Assembly: GCA_910588865.1 (NCBI GenBank)
Contig: CAJUSJ010000041.1
Coordinates: 1-33,179 of the forward strand
DNA: 33,179 bases
Origin: an uncultured Lachnospiraceae bacterium
GTDB lineage: Bacteria; Bacillota; Clostridia; Lachnospirales; Lachnospiraceae
Reading direction: 5' to 3'
Positions 15,440 to 24,257 of the stretch are shown here, in pieces. Made by a program: the position numbers and the translations under genes. Below the pieces are notes generated by a model. It did not search any database and had not been told where the DNA came from. It worked only from the letters and a program-made list of their open reading frames with translations. Position 1 is the stretch's first letter. Each line of letters starts with the position of its first letter.

Positions 15440-17002
15440 ATGAAGGATTACAAAAGAAAAGTGAGGAGTTTGCTGCGGATCGTGTTTGGCAGAACCGCTT
15501 ATATGGTACTGTTTCTGCTGATTCAGATGTTTGTTTTGTTCGGCATCATACGGTGGCTGAGGGACTATTCCCTGTATGTCTACGGCGCGCTTATTTTTTT
15601 AGGTGGTGTGACCTGTATCTATATCATCAACAAACATGATAACCCCAGCTTTAAGCTGGGATGGATCATACCGATCCTGGTTTTTCCCGTGTTTGGAACT
15701 TTGCTCTATATCATGGTGGAGGCGGATCTGGGAAGCCGGTTTTACGCGAAACGGGCCAACCAGCTGGTGAAGGACTCAAGAGGTTCTTTAAGGCAGGATC
15801 CGGATGTGAAAGAGCGCTTATGGGGAGAAGACAAGCTCACTGCCACGCTTGCTAAGTATATGTGGGAAAAAGGGGGATTTCCCATTTATGAAAATACAGA
15901 TGTCACCTATTTTCCCACAGGCCAGGAGAAATTTGAGAGGATGAAGGAGGAGCTTAAAAAGGCAGAAAGCTTTATTTTCCTGGAATACTTTATCGTGGAG
16001 CCGGGGGTTATGTGGGATTCCATCCTGGAGATCCTGGAGGATAAAGCGCGAAAAGGGGTGGAGGTCCGGTTTATGTACGACGGCATGTGCGACCTGGTGC
16101 TTCTTCCCTACGGGTATCCAAAGAAAATGGGGGCAAAAGGCATCCGGTGTAAGGCATTTGCCCCCTTACGTCCCATGCTGTCCACGTACCAGAACAACCG
16201 GGACCACAGAAAGATCCTGGTCATTGACGGACACACGGCCTTTACAGGAGGAGTCAATCTGGCGGATGAGTACATAAATGTAAAACCCAGGTTCGGATTC
16301 TGGAAGGACACGGCAGTGATGGTGAAGGGAGACGCGGCAAAAAGCTTTACCATAATGTTTCTGCAGAACTGGAATATCTGGGAGAAGGTTCCGGTTTCCT
16401 ATGACAAATACCTGGCACAGGCAGCAGAGGGACAGGAAAGGAGGAAGGAGGGACAGGGCTTTGTCATGCCTTACGGCGACAGCCCTCTTGACCATGAGCG
16501 TGTGGGAAAATGTGTATATATGGATATTCTTTATAAGGCCAAGGAATACGTTCACATCATGACCCCCTATTTGATCCTGGACGATGAGATGATCAATGCC
16601 CTGATCTTCTCGGCCAAGAGAGGGGTGGAGGTCAGGATCATCATGCCCCACATTCCGGATAAGAAATACGCGTTTTTCCTGGCCCATACTTACTATGAGG
16701 AGCTTCTGGAGGGAGGGGTGGAGATTTACGAGTTCACCCCTGGCTTTGTCCATGCCAAGGTATTTACAAGCGACGGCGAGAAAGCGGTGGTGGGAACCAT
16801 CAATCTGGATTTCCGCAGCCTGTACCACCACTTTGAATGCGGGGCCTTTCTGTACAAAAACAAGACCGTGGCGGATGTGGAAGAAGATTTCCAAAAGACC
16901 CTGGGACAGTGTCAGAAGATCACCAGGCAGACCTGTAAGGCGTATCCCTTCTATCAGAAGCTGGCAGGTCGGGGATTGCGCCTTATCGCTCCGCTGATGT
17001 AG
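15440..17002 (+). CDS. cls: Cardiolipin synthase
   Basis: A 520-residue membrane phospholipase-D-type enzyme that joins two phosphatidylglycerol molecules into cardiolipin plus glycerol. Three hydrophobic N-terminal segments lie near residues 18-38, 45-64 and 73-94. Both HKD catalytic motifs are intact: H256-K258-D263 in HRKILVID and H438-K440-D445 in HAKVFTSD, each followed by the expected GG/GT-x-N segment (FTGGVNLAD and VGTINLDFRS). AGGAGG precedes ATG 15440. Length fits the family. It is transcribed alone. Confidence 0.95.
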   Translation: MKDYKRKVRSLLRIVFGRTAYMVLFLLIQMFVLFGIIRWLRDYSLYVYGALIFLGGVTCIYIINKHDNPSFKLGWIIPILVFPVFGTLLYIMVEADLGSRFYAKRANQLVKDSRGSLRQDPDVKERLWGEDKLTATLAKYMWEKGGFPIYENTDVTYFPTGQEKFERMKEELKKAESFIFLEYFIVEPGVMWDSILEILEDKARKGVEVRFMYDGMCDLVLLPYGYPKKMGAKGIRCKAFAPLRPMLSTYQNNRDHRKILVIDGHTAFTGGVNLADEYINVKPRFGFWKDTAVMVKGDAAKSFTIMFLQNWNIWEKVPVSYDKYLAQAAEGQERRKEGQGFVMPYGDSPLDHERVGKCVYMDILYKAKEYVHIMTPYLILDDEMINALIFSAKRGVEVRIIMPHIPDKKYAFFLAHTYYEELLEGGVEIYEFTPGFVHAKVFTSDGEKAVVGTINLDFRSLYHHFECGAFLYKNKTVADVEEDFQKTLGQCQKITRQTCKAYPFYQKLAGRGLRLIAPLM

Positions 17003-17038
17003 AAAATTTGGAAAAATAAACACGGAATGAACACAGAA

Positions 17039-17066
17039 TAGACACAACTCCCTGGTAAAGTATAGA
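17039..17066 (+). promoter_or_regulatory. Probable promoter of the SLH-MacAB operon
   Basis: TAGACA at 17039-17044 and TATAGA at 17061-17066 with a 16-base spacer. It is weaker than the other promoters here but is the only candidate between cls and the SLH gene. Confidence 0.5.
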
Positions 17067-17093
17067 AAAAATCAGTCTGGGAGGAGTAGTCAT

Positions 17094-18191
17094 ATGAACC
17101 GACATCAATTGGCAGCCAGTGTGACAGCGGCCGCGGTTCTTGCCGTAGGGATGCCTTTTTCGGCGGAGGCGTCCAGCAATTATGAGCTGAGAAAAAAGGT
17201 TATCCAGATGACCGGGATCATGAACATCACGGGGGAGGAGGGGCCGGTGACCAGGGGAGAATATGCCCAGATGCTGTTAAATGCCAGCAGCTACCGCCAG
17301 GCGGCTCTCCAGACAGAGTTCACCGCGGTGTTTCCGGACGTTCCCGCCGGAAGTCTTTACTCTTTTGCCGTGAGGACCGCGTCGGAGAACGGATGGATGA
17401 GCGGATACTTGGGAGGTCAGTTTAAGCCGGACCAGCAGATCACTCTGCAGGAGGCCATAAGAGGTATCTTGGCGCTCCTTGGTTATACGGATCAGGACTT
17501 TACCGGCAACCAGCTTGAGGGCAGGTGGGCCAGATATAATTACCTGGAACTGGGGGAAAACATAGGCAAGGAGCCTTTAGAGGTGCTGAATCAGTCAGAC
17601 TGTGTGAACCTGTTCTATAATCTCCTGTGCGCGGAGACTACAGCGGGGAGAGACTATTGTACGGTTCTGGGGTATGAATTGTCTGACGACGGCCAGGTGA
17701 ACCCGCTGACCATCGCGGACAATGAGCTGAAAGGCCCCAAGGTGGTGAAGAAAAACGATACTCTTGACGACTATGTGCCCTTTAAGATCAGCGAGGCCAC
17801 CTTTTATCTGGATGGACGGATGTCCACCCTGGAGCGGGTGAAGCAGGCCAAGGCGGACGGCTTTGTGATCATCTACTACAATGTGAGCACAAAGACCATA
17901 TGGGTCTACAGCATGGATACGGAGAGCCAGCTGGAGGGGAGCAACATGGTGGCTGTCAAAGGGGAGATCAGCGGAATCTTCTACAGCTCCACCAATGTGA
18001 TGACTCCAAGCATGGTCATGCTGGAAGAGTATGGGGAGACCGAGTTTAAACTGAGAGATTCTGATGTCCAGTTCGCGTTTTCCATCTACGGAGATATGGG
18101 AGTGGGAGACAAAGTGATCCTGATCTGCGAGAAGACAGGGGGAACCGACGGCGTGGAGTCCTACACGGTGACAGACTATATTGAATACTAA
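17094..18191 (+). CDS. Secreted S-layer-homology domain protein
   Basis: A 365-residue exported protein with a signal peptide (residues 1-26, cleavage likely after AEA). SLH-like repeats span about 30-140, with VTRGEYAQMLLNAS, then VFPDVPAGSLYSFAVRTASE, GWMSGYLGGQFKPDQQITLQ and EAIRGILALLGY. SLH domains bind pyruvylated wall polymers. The C-terminal ~220 residues are not recognised. GGGAGGAG lies before ATG 17094. The HlyD-type adaptor starts 12 bases after its stop, so it is probably part of the same operon and may anchor or assist the exporter at the wall; that role is inferred. Confidence 0.82.
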   Translation: MNRHQLAASVTAAAVLAVGMPFSAEASSNYELRKKVIQMTGIMNITGEEGPVTRGEYAQMLLNASSYRQAALQTEFTAVFPDVPAGSLYSFAVRTASENGWMSGYLGGQFKPDQQITLQEAIRGILALLGYTDQDFTGNQLEGRWARYNYLELGENIGKEPLEVLNQSDCVNLFYNLLCAETTAGRDYCTVLGYELSDDGQVNPLTIADNELKGPKVVKKNDTLDDYVPFKISEATFYLDGRMSTLERVKQAKADGFVIIYYNVSTKTIWVYSMDTESQLEGSNMVAVKGEISGIFYSSTNVMTPSMVMLEEYGETEFKLRDSDVQFAFSIYGDMGVGDKVILICEKTGGTDGVESYTVTDYIEY

Positions 18192-18203
18192 GAGGGCAGG
18201 ACC

Positions 18204-19955
18204 ATGGCAGAGATATCAGAGAAAGAGAAGAAGAAAAAGAAGCGGGGACGGGGCCGGAAGGGGAAAGCGGTAAGGACCCTGGCGGTGGTGGCGGTCATAG
18301 CCGGGGCCGCGGGGGGATTTTGGCAGTATTCTAAGAAAGCCTCAGCCCCGGCAGGAGATATGACAGAACAGAAGACCGCCACAGTACAGAGAGGCAGTAT
18401 CACGTCCTCTTTATCCTCGTCAGGGAGCTTGGCCCCCAAGGATACCTACAATATCACCTCACTGGTGTCCGGCGATGTTATTACGGCGGATTTTGAGGAA
18501 GGGGATCAGGTGACAGAGGGGCAGGTTCTCTATGTTATCGACGCTTCATCGGTGGAGACGGAGCTGAACACGGCGCAAAATTCCGTGGAGCGGGCTCAGA
18601 CCTCTTACGATCTGGCTGTGGAGGATTATAACCAGGCGGTGGCTGACTACAGCGGGAATACATATAAGTCCACGGAAGCGGGATTTATCAAAACCCTTTA
18701 TGTTAAGGAGGGCGACAAGGTCAGCGGCGGCACCAGGCTGGCGGATATCTACAACGATCAGGTGATGAAGCTGAAGGCACCTTTTTTAAGTGGTGACGCG
18801 GCCATGATCGGGGTGGGCAACGAGGCGGTGATCACCATGTCTGACACAGGAGAGCAGCTGGGCGGCGTGGTCACCGGGGTCAGCAGCATGGAGGGAACCA
18901 TGACAGGGGGACGGCTGGTGCGGTATGTGACGGTGGAGGTTACAAATCCGGGGGGTCTTACCCAGGAGTCGTCGGCAACGGTTCAGATCGGCGAGTTTGT
19001 CTGTGCCCAGGAGAGCACCTTTGAGCCAACCCTGGACACGGTGATGAGCGCGGATATTTCCGGCAGTGTGGAGATCGCCGCGGTCCTTGTAAATGAAGGG
19101 GATTATGTGGGAAAGGGAAGCCCGTTTTTCCGGATGACAGACAAGACGGCGGAAAACCTTATAAGGACTTTCAAAAATTCCATGGATCAGGCAAAGGAGT
19201 CTTTAGAATCCTCCCAGACCAGGCTGACCACCACCCAGGATTCCTATGAGAACTACACCATCACGGCACCGATTTCCGGCACAGTGATTACAAAAAATAC
19301 CAAGGCAGGAGACAAGATCAGCACAGGCGGCGGCAGCGCGGTGACCCTGGCGGTGATTTATGACCTGTCGGAGCTGACCTTTGAGATGTCTGTAGATGAG
19401 CTTGATGTCCACAGTGTGGCTGTGGGCCAGTCAGTGGAGATCACGGCAGATGCCTTTGAGGGGGAGATGTTTTCCGGAAAGGTGACCAACATAAGTCTGG
19501 CCAGCGCCTACTCCAACGGCGTCACCAACTACCCCGTAACCGTTACCTTAGATGAGACAAAGGATCTGCTGCCGGGCATGAATGTGGACGGCAATATTAT
19601 CCTGGCCCAGGCGGATGACGTTCTGGTGATTCCGGTGGATGCCCTGATGCGGGGCAACCGGGTTTACGTGAAAGATACCTCTGTCACGGAAAGCAACGGC
19701 TCGGTTCCCGCGGGATTCCGGTCAGTGGAGGTGGAGACCGGGCTGATGAACGATGACTATGTGGAGATCTTAAGCGGTCTGTCGGAAGGAGATGAGGTCT
19801 ATGTGTCCCAGTCCTCCCAGAGCAGCGGGATGAACATGATGCCCGGCGGCATGGGCGGCGGCATGGGAGGCCCCGGCGGAGGCGGCGCTCCCGGAGGCGG
19901 CGGAGGTGGCGCTCCCGGAGGAGGCGGCGGACGTCCCGGCGGCGGTGGACGGTAA
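18204..19955 (+). CDS. MacA/HlyD-type membrane fusion protein with Gly-rich tail
   Basis: A 583-residue adaptor. A highly basic N-terminus (EKKKKKRGRGRKGKAVR) precedes one membrane segment at about 29-45. Two lipoyl/barrel-sandwich halves follow around residues 60-180 and 290-400 (ADFEEGDQVTEGQVLYVIDA and ITAPISGTVITKNTKAGDKI), then a beta-barrel and membrane-proximal domain to about 530. The last ~40 residues are almost only Gly, Pro, Ala and Met, starting MNMMPGGMGGGMGG. It would link the MacB-like permease to wall-side structures. In Gram-positives without an outer membrane such adaptors still assemble with MacB-type transporters. Start ATG 18204 follows GAGGGCAGG. Confidence 0.88.
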   Translation: MAEISEKEKKKKKRGRGRKGKAVRTLAVVAVIAGAAGGFWQYSKKASAPAGDMTEQKTATVQRGSITSSLSSSGSLAPKDTYNITSLVSGDVITADFEEGDQVTEGQVLYVIDASSVETELNTAQNSVERAQTSYDLAVEDYNQAVADYSGNTYKSTEAGFIKTLYVKEGDKVSGGTRLADIYNDQVMKLKAPFLSGDAAMIGVGNEAVITMSDTGEQLGGVVTGVSSMEGTMTGGRLVRYVTVEVTNPGGLTQESSATVQIGEFVCAQESTFEPTLDTVMSADISGSVEIAAVLVNEGDYVGKGSPFFRMTDKTAENLIRTFKNSMDQAKESLESSQTRLTTTQDSYENYTITAPISGTVITKNTKAGDKISTGGGSAVTLAVIYDLSELTFEMSVDELDVHSVAVGQSVEITADAFEGEMFSGKVTNISLASAYSNGVTNYPVTVTLDETKDLLPGMNVDGNIILAQADDVLVIPVDALMRGNRVYVKDTSVTESNGSVPAGFRSVEVETGLMNDDYVEILSGLSEGDEVYVSQSSQSSGMNMMPGGMGGGMGGPGGGGAPGGGGGGAPGGGGGRPGGGGR

Positions 19956-19974
19956 CAGAGGGAGGACTGGCGAC

Positions 19975-20682
19975 ATGGAAGAACCTTTGATCCAACTGAA
20001 ACATATCTACAAGATCTATGAGATGGGCTCTGAGGAGGTGCGGGCCAGCGATGATGTAAGCCTGACCATCAACAGAGGGGAGTTTGTGGCCATTGTTGGA
20101 AAATCAGGAAGCGGAAAGTCCACCCTGATGAATATCATCGGAGCCCTGGATGTGCCGACAGATGGAGAATATCTTTTGGGCGGTGAGGATACCAGTGAGA
20201 TGAGCGATGATCAGCTGGCCCACATCCGCAACAAGATGATCGGCTTCATCTTTCAGCAGTACAATCTCCTGCCAAAGTTAAACCTTCTCGAGAATGTGGA
20301 GCTGCCTCTTCTCTACGCCGGGATTCCGGCGGCAGAGAGGAGGGAGCAGGCCATGGAGTCCTTAAAGCGGGTTGGCCTGGAGGAAAAGTGGAAAAATCTT
20401 CCGGCTCAGCTCTCCGGCGGACAGCAGCAGAGGGTGTCCATTGCCAGGGCCCTGGCGGGAAGCCCGTCCCTGATCCTGGCCGACGAGCCCACGGGGGCCC
20501 TGGATTCCAGAACCAGCCGGGAGGTTCTCGACTTTTTAAAAGAGCTGAACCGGGAGGGCAACACCATTGTGATCATCACCCATGACAGCTCCATTGCCCT
20601 GGAGGCAAAGCGGGTGGTGAGGATCCACGACGGAAAGATCAATTTTGACGGAGATGTGAACGAGTATGCTGCAATCCTTTAA
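19975..20682 (+). CDS. MacB-type ABC transporter ATPase
   Basis: A 235-residue ATPase of the LolD/MacB class with Walker A GKSGSGKST (residues 42-50), Q-loop FQQYNLLPKLN, signature LSGGQQQRVSIARAL, and Walker B LILADEPTGALD with the switch His in IIITHD. GAGGGAGG precedes ATG 19975, 19 bases after the adaptor stop. It overlaps the permease gene by 17 bases. This class uses ATP to drive mechanical export of peptides or antibiotics across the cell surface; the substrate is unknown here. Confidence 0.94.
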   Translation: MEEPLIQLKHIYKIYEMGSEEVRASDDVSLTINRGEFVAIVGKSGSGKSTLMNIIGALDVPTDGEYLLGGEDTSEMSDDQLAHIRNKMIGFIFQQYNLLPKLNLLENVELPLLYAGIPAAERREQAMESLKRVGLEEKWKNLPAQLSGGQQQRVSIARALAGSPSLILADEPTGALDSRTSREVLDFLKELNREGNTIVIITHDSSIALEAKRVVRIHDGKINFDGDVNEYAAIL

Positions 20683-21844
20683 ACTGGCTTTAAAAAGTAT
20701 AAGAAGCAACAAGATGAGGTCTTTCCTCACCATGCTGGGCATTATCATCGGAGTGGCGTCTGTGATCATACTGGTAAGCCTGGTCAACGCTTACATGTCC
20801 TACATGACCGAGAGCTTTGCCAGCCTGGGAACCAACCAGATCAACGTGAATGTGGTGAACCTGTCCTCCCGGTCCGTGTCTGTGGATGAGATGTATGAAT
20901 TCTACGAGGGGAAAGAGGATATATTTGACAATATGACTCCCATTGTCAATGTGAACACTGTGGTGAAGCACGGCAATGATTCCATGTCCTCCACAAGTGT
21001 TACAGGCGTAAGCGAGGAGTACCTGGACATTAAGGACTACGATTTGATCCAGGGAAGGAATATCCAGTATTCTGACATCGTGTCCCGCCAGAAAGTGTGC
21101 GTGGTGGGATACTATGTGGCAACTGAACTGTACGGCAGCCCGGAGAAGGCCATTGACCAGACAGCGAAGATCGGGGGCTACGCTTACCGGATCGCGGGTA
21201 TCGCGGAAAGGCAGGATGAAGACGACTTAGAGGATGGAGGAACCGACGACTTTGTGTGGATCCCCTACAGCTGTGCCGTGAAGATGTCCAGAAACGCCAA
21301 TATCAGCAACTATATTTTTACCATCCGAAGCTTAGATACCGCCTCCCGGGCCACAGACCAGATCGAGGAATTTCTCCAGGAGATCTTTAAAAATGAGGAT
21401 CTCTACAATGTGACGGCCATGAGCGAGATGCTGGATTCCTTAAATTCCATGATCGCCATGGTGTCGGCAGGTCTTGGAGGGATCGCCGGGATCTCCCTTC
21501 TGGTGGCCGGCGTGGGTGTGATGAACATCATGCTGGTGTCAGTGACAGAGCGCACCAGGGAGATCGGCATCCGCAAGGCCCTGGGGGCCAGGAAGGGAGT
21601 GATCCTGCAGCAGTTTGTCATTGAGGCGGCGGTTCAGAGCGCCATGGGCGGCATCATCGGCATCGGCCTGGGAAGCGTCGCGACCACGGCTGTGGGGGCC
21701 GCGGCAGGCCTGGAAGCCACGCCCACTCCTTCAGCGGTGATCGTGTCCTTCTCCGTCTCAGTGGCAATCGGATTATTTTTTGGATATGCCCCTGCCAGGA
21801 GGGCGGCTGCCCTGAATCCTATTGACGCCCTGAGAAGTGAGTAA
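20666..21844 (+). CDS. MacB-type ABC transporter permease
   Basis: A 392-residue four-segment permease. Membrane helix 1 is at about residues 18-40 (SFLTMLGIIIGVASVIILVS). A large extracellular MacB_PCD domain spans about 45-260, and the FtsX-type triple-helix region follows at 265-385 (LLVAGVGVMNIMLVSVTERT, then REIGIRKALGARK and PARRAAALNPIDALR). These conserved blocks identify the FtsX/MacB family. It forms one exporter with the adaptor and ATPase encoded upstream. Confidence 0.94.
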   Translation: MLQSFKLALKSIRSNKMRSFLTMLGIIIGVASVIILVSLVNAYMSYMTESFASLGTNQINVNVVNLSSRSVSVDEMYEFYEGKEDIFDNMTPIVNVNTVVKHGNDSMSSTSVTGVSEEYLDIKDYDLIQGRNIQYSDIVSRQKVCVVGYYVATELYGSPEKAIDQTAKIGGYAYRIAGIAERQDEDDLEDGGTDDFVWIPYSCAVKMSRNANISNYIFTIRSLDTASRATDQIEEFLQEIFKNEDLYNVTAMSEMLDSLNSMIAMVSAGLGGIAGISLLVAGVGVMNIMLVSVTERTREIGIRKALGARKGVILQQFVIEAAVQSAMGGIIGIGLGSVATTAVGAAAGLEATPTPSAVIVSFSVSVAIGLFFGYAPARRAAALNPIDALRSE

Positions 21845-21851
21845 GAGCGGC

Positions 21852-21881
21852 TTGACTTTTTAGTGGGGAAAGTGATAAAAT
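21852..21881 (+). promoter_or_regulatory. Probable promoter of the dipeptidase gene
   Basis: TTGACT at 21852-21857 and TAAAAT at 21876-21881 (18-base spacer; GATAAA two bases earlier gives 16). The transcript would begin just at the hairpin that follows. Confidence 0.5.
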
Positions 21882-21883
21882 CG

Positions 21884-21922
21884 AAAGGCATTGCGGCCCC
21901 AGACCAGGCCGCGGTGCCTTTT
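21884..21922 (+). terminator. Strong hairpin after the MacB operon
   Basis: AAAGGCATTGCGGCC (21884-21898) pairs with GGCCGCGGTGCCTTT (21907-21921) through two G-U pairs, with an 8-base loop. Only four T follow the stem top, so it could be a terminator for the MacB operon or a leader hairpin of the next gene. Confidence 0.65.
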
Positions 21923-21934
21923 GGCGCACACGGG

Positions 21935-21964
21935 TCAAGTAGGGGAAGGGCCTTCCCTACTTGA
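21935..21964. repeat. Palindromic repeat, copy D (hairpin only)
   Basis: TCAAGTAGGG(G)AAGG faces CCTTCCCTACTTGA. It resembles the AGTAGGGG/CCCCTACT hairpin of copy A, without the 20-base GC core. It lies 33 bases before the dipeptidase start. Confidence 0.55.
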
Positions 21965-21997
21965 GCATATGATATAAGAAAAAGCAGGAGGATTGCC

Positions 21998-22990
21998 ATG
22001 AAAGCAGCCGACATGCATTGCGATACCATCTATGAGATCTACGAGGGACGAAAAAGAGGGAAGGAGCTGTGTCTTCGGCACAATACCCTCCATCTGGATC
22101 TGGAGAAGATGAAAAAAGGGGACTATGGCCTTCAGAATTTTGCCATCTATGTCCACTTAAAGAGGACAGAGGATCCCTTCCGCCAGGCCATGGAGATGAT
22201 CGACACCTTCTATGAAGAGATGGAGGCCAACAGGGATCTCATCAGCCCGGTAAGGTCCTACGAGGATATCCGCGAGAACTGGGAGGAGGGCCGGATGTCG
22301 GCCATGCTGACCATGGAGGAAGGGGGGGTCTGCTTAGGCGATGTCAGGCTTTTGCGGGATTTTTACCGCCTTGGAGTGCGGATGATGACCCTTACCTGGA
22401 ACTTTCCCAATGAGCTGGGATATTCCAACCGGACAGTGGCAGAGGGGCCGGGGAAAGGCTGTTTTCCTGACACAGAACACGGTCTGACCCAGAAAGGATT
22501 TGAATTTCTGGAGGAGATGGAGCGCCTTGGCATGATTATTGACATTTCCCACTTAAATGACGCTGGAATCTGGGATGTGTTTGGCCATACCAGGAAGCCT
22601 TTTGTGGCCAGCCATTCCAACGCCAGAGCCCTGGCAGGCCATCCAAGGAACCTGACGGACCACATGATCCGCTGCCTGGGGGAGCGGGGAGGAGTGGCAG
22701 GGATTAACTACTACCGGGATTTTCTCCATGACTGGAAGGATGAGGAGGAGAGAAAAAGCCTCACCGCCCACATGGTGGCCCACATGAAGCACATGAAGAA
22801 CGTGGGAGGGATGGGCTGTGTGGGACTTGGGTCTGACTTTGACGGATTTGGGGGAGAGATTGAGCTGAAAGACGGCTCCGGGCTTCCCCTTCTGGAGGAG
22901 GAGATGAGAAGACAGGGATTCCTCCCTTCCGAGATCGAGGCCGTATTTCACAAAAATGTGCTGCGGGTCTACAGGGAGATCCTGGTGTGA
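21998..22990 (+). CDS. Membrane dipeptidase (peptidase family M19)
   Basis: A 330-residue zinc dipeptidase of the renal dipeptidase family, acting on L-D or D-containing dipeptides. Metal ligands are visible: H7 and D9 in DMHCDT, E107 in TMEEGG, and later His residues in IIDISHLND and FVASHSNARAL. GLGSDFDGFGG near residue 275 is a family signature. There is no signal peptide, so it is likely cytoplasmic despite the family name. AGGAGG precedes ATG 21998. It is followed by a binding-protein-dependent importer with its own promoter, and both may serve amino-acid or peptide use. Confidence 0.93.
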   Translation: MKAADMHCDTIYEIYEGRKRGKELCLRHNTLHLDLEKMKKGDYGLQNFAIYVHLKRTEDPFRQAMEMIDTFYEEMEANRDLISPVRSYEDIRENWEEGRMSAMLTMEEGGVCLGDVRLLRDFYRLGVRMMTLTWNFPNELGYSNRTVAEGPGKGCFPDTEHGLTQKGFEFLEEMERLGMIIDISHLNDAGIWDVFGHTRKPFVASHSNARALAGHPRNLTDHMIRCLGERGGVAGINYYRDFLHDWKDEEERKSLTAHMVAHMKHMKNVGGMGCVGLGSDFDGFGGEIELKDGSGLPLLEEEMRRQGFLPSEIEAVFHKNVLRVYREILV

Positions 22991-23056
22991 GGGGGCCTTC
23001 AAGGGAAGGGGTTGCTTTATCACGTTGAATTTATGGGAATTTAAAGTTACATAAGA

Positions 23057-23085
23057 TTGACGTCCCAGTATTTTTGTAGTATGAT
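23057..23085 (+). promoter_or_regulatory. Promoter of the TrpXYZ-type transporter operon
   Basis: TTGACG at 23057-23062 and TATGAT at 23080-23085 with a 17-base spacer, 54 bases before the binding-protein start. Confidence 0.75.
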
Positions 23086-23138
23086 AACACAAGGGTCCAA
23101 AAGGGACCGACTTTATTATAGAAGGGGAGAAGTGTATC

Positions 23139-24164
23139 ATGAAAAAAACAAAAAAACTGGCATCTGTTATGCTTGCCGGAGTTATGGCCATGTCCATGGC
23201 AGCTTGTTCCGGCTCAACTGGTGAGACTACCGCGGCTCAGGCGGGAGACGGCGCTGCCGCGGCGGCTGATTCCCAGACAGCAGATGGAAAGACCTATAAG
23301 GTGGGAATCTGTCAGCTGGTGCAGCACGATGCCCTGGATGCGGCTACAAAGGGATTTAAGGATGCCCTGAAGGAAGAGCTTGGGGATGGGGTCACCTTTG
23401 ACGAGCAGAACGCCCAAGGTGATTCCAACACCTGTTCCACCATCATCAACAGCTTTGTCTCCGCCGATGTGGATCTGATTCTGGCCAATGCCACACCGGC
23501 CCTCCAGGCGGCTCAGGCAGGGACCAACGAGATCCCTGTGCTGGGAACCTCTGTCACTGAGTACGGCGTGGCTCTGGGCATTGACAACTTTGACGGCACC
23601 GTTGGCGGCAATATCTCTGGAACCTCTGACCTCGCGCCTCTTGACGAGCAGGCGGCCATGCTCCACGAGCTGTTCCCCGACGCCAAGAATGTGGGACTTC
23701 TCTACTGTTCCGCGGAAGCCAATTCCCAGTATCAGGTGGACACGGTGAAGGCGGCTCTGGAAGAGCTGGGCTATACCTGTGAGTATTATTCCTTCTCCGA
23801 CTCCAATGATCTGTCCACTGTTGTCACAAAGGCTTCCACGGAGTGCGACGTCATCTACGTGCCCACGGACAACACCGCGGCAGCGGCCACGGAGATCATT
23901 GACAACATCTGCCGTCCCGCGGGAGTGCCGGTTATCGCGGGAGAAGAGGGGATCTGCGCGGGATGCGGCGTGGCTACTTTGTCCATCAGCTACTATGATC
24001 TGGGCGTGGGAACCGGAAGGATGGCAGCCAAGATCTTAAAAGGCGAATCCGACATTTCACAGATGCCCATTGAGTACGCGCCTCAGTTTACCAAGAAGTA
24101 CAACAAGACCATCTGTGACGCTCTGGGGATTGAGATCCCGGATGATTACGAGGCTATCGAGTAA
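23139..24164 (+). CDS. ABC substrate-binding lipoprotein (TrpX/COG2984 type)
   Basis: A 341-residue binding protein. The signal ends at lipobox MAAC (C23), followed by an Ala/Gly/Asp-rich linker to about residue 48. The mature domain begins YKVGICQLVQHDALDAATKG, the typical start of this family, and has NSFVSADVDLILANATPALQ, then VGLLYCSAEANSQYQVDTVK and VPTDNTAAAATEI. Related systems import aromatic amino acids such as tryptophan or tyrosine; the substrate cannot be fixed from sequence. GAAGGGGAG lies before ATG 23139. Permease and ATPase genes follow in order. Confidence 0.92.
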   Translation: MKKTKKLASVMLAGVMAMSMAACSGSTGETTAAQAGDGAAAAADSQTADGKTYKVGICQLVQHDALDAATKGFKDALKEELGDGVTFDEQNAQGDSNTCSTIINSFVSADVDLILANATPALQAAQAGTNEIPVLGTSVTEYGVALGIDNFDGTVGGNISGTSDLAPLDEQAAMLHELFPDAKNVGLLYCSAEANSQYQVDTVKAALEELGYTCEYYSFSDSNDLSTVVTKASTECDVIYVPTDNTAAAATEIIDNICRPAGVPVIAGEEGICAGCGVATLSISYYDLGVGTGRMAAKILKGESDISQMPIEYAPQFTKKYNKTICDALGIEIPDDYEAIE

Positions 24165-24171
24165 AACCACA

Positions 24172-24205
24172 GGGGCAGCGGGAAAGAGGGTTTTCCGTCT
24201 GCCCC
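24172..24205 (+). other. Intercistronic hairpin between binding protein and permease
   Basis: GGGGCAG (24172-24178) pairs with CTGCCCC (24199-24205), with an inner stem CGGGAAA/TTTTCCG and one bulged T. There is no T run. Such hairpins after binding-protein genes often protect the upstream mRNA so that more binding protein than permease is made. That role is inferred. Confidence 0.6.
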
Positions 24206-24257
24206 GGGGCTTTATATGGAAAAACCCATCAACTGAAGACAGCTAGGAGATTTGATT

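Noticed and set aside
16166..17047. Open frame of 293 codons on the minus strand opposite cardiolipin synthase
   Set aside because: It mirrors the intact cls gene, and its protein has no family features.
23173..24039. Several +1/+2 frames of 65-86 codons inside the binding-protein gene
   Set aside because: They are Arg/Ser/Pro-rich alternative-frame translations of the real lipoprotein gene.
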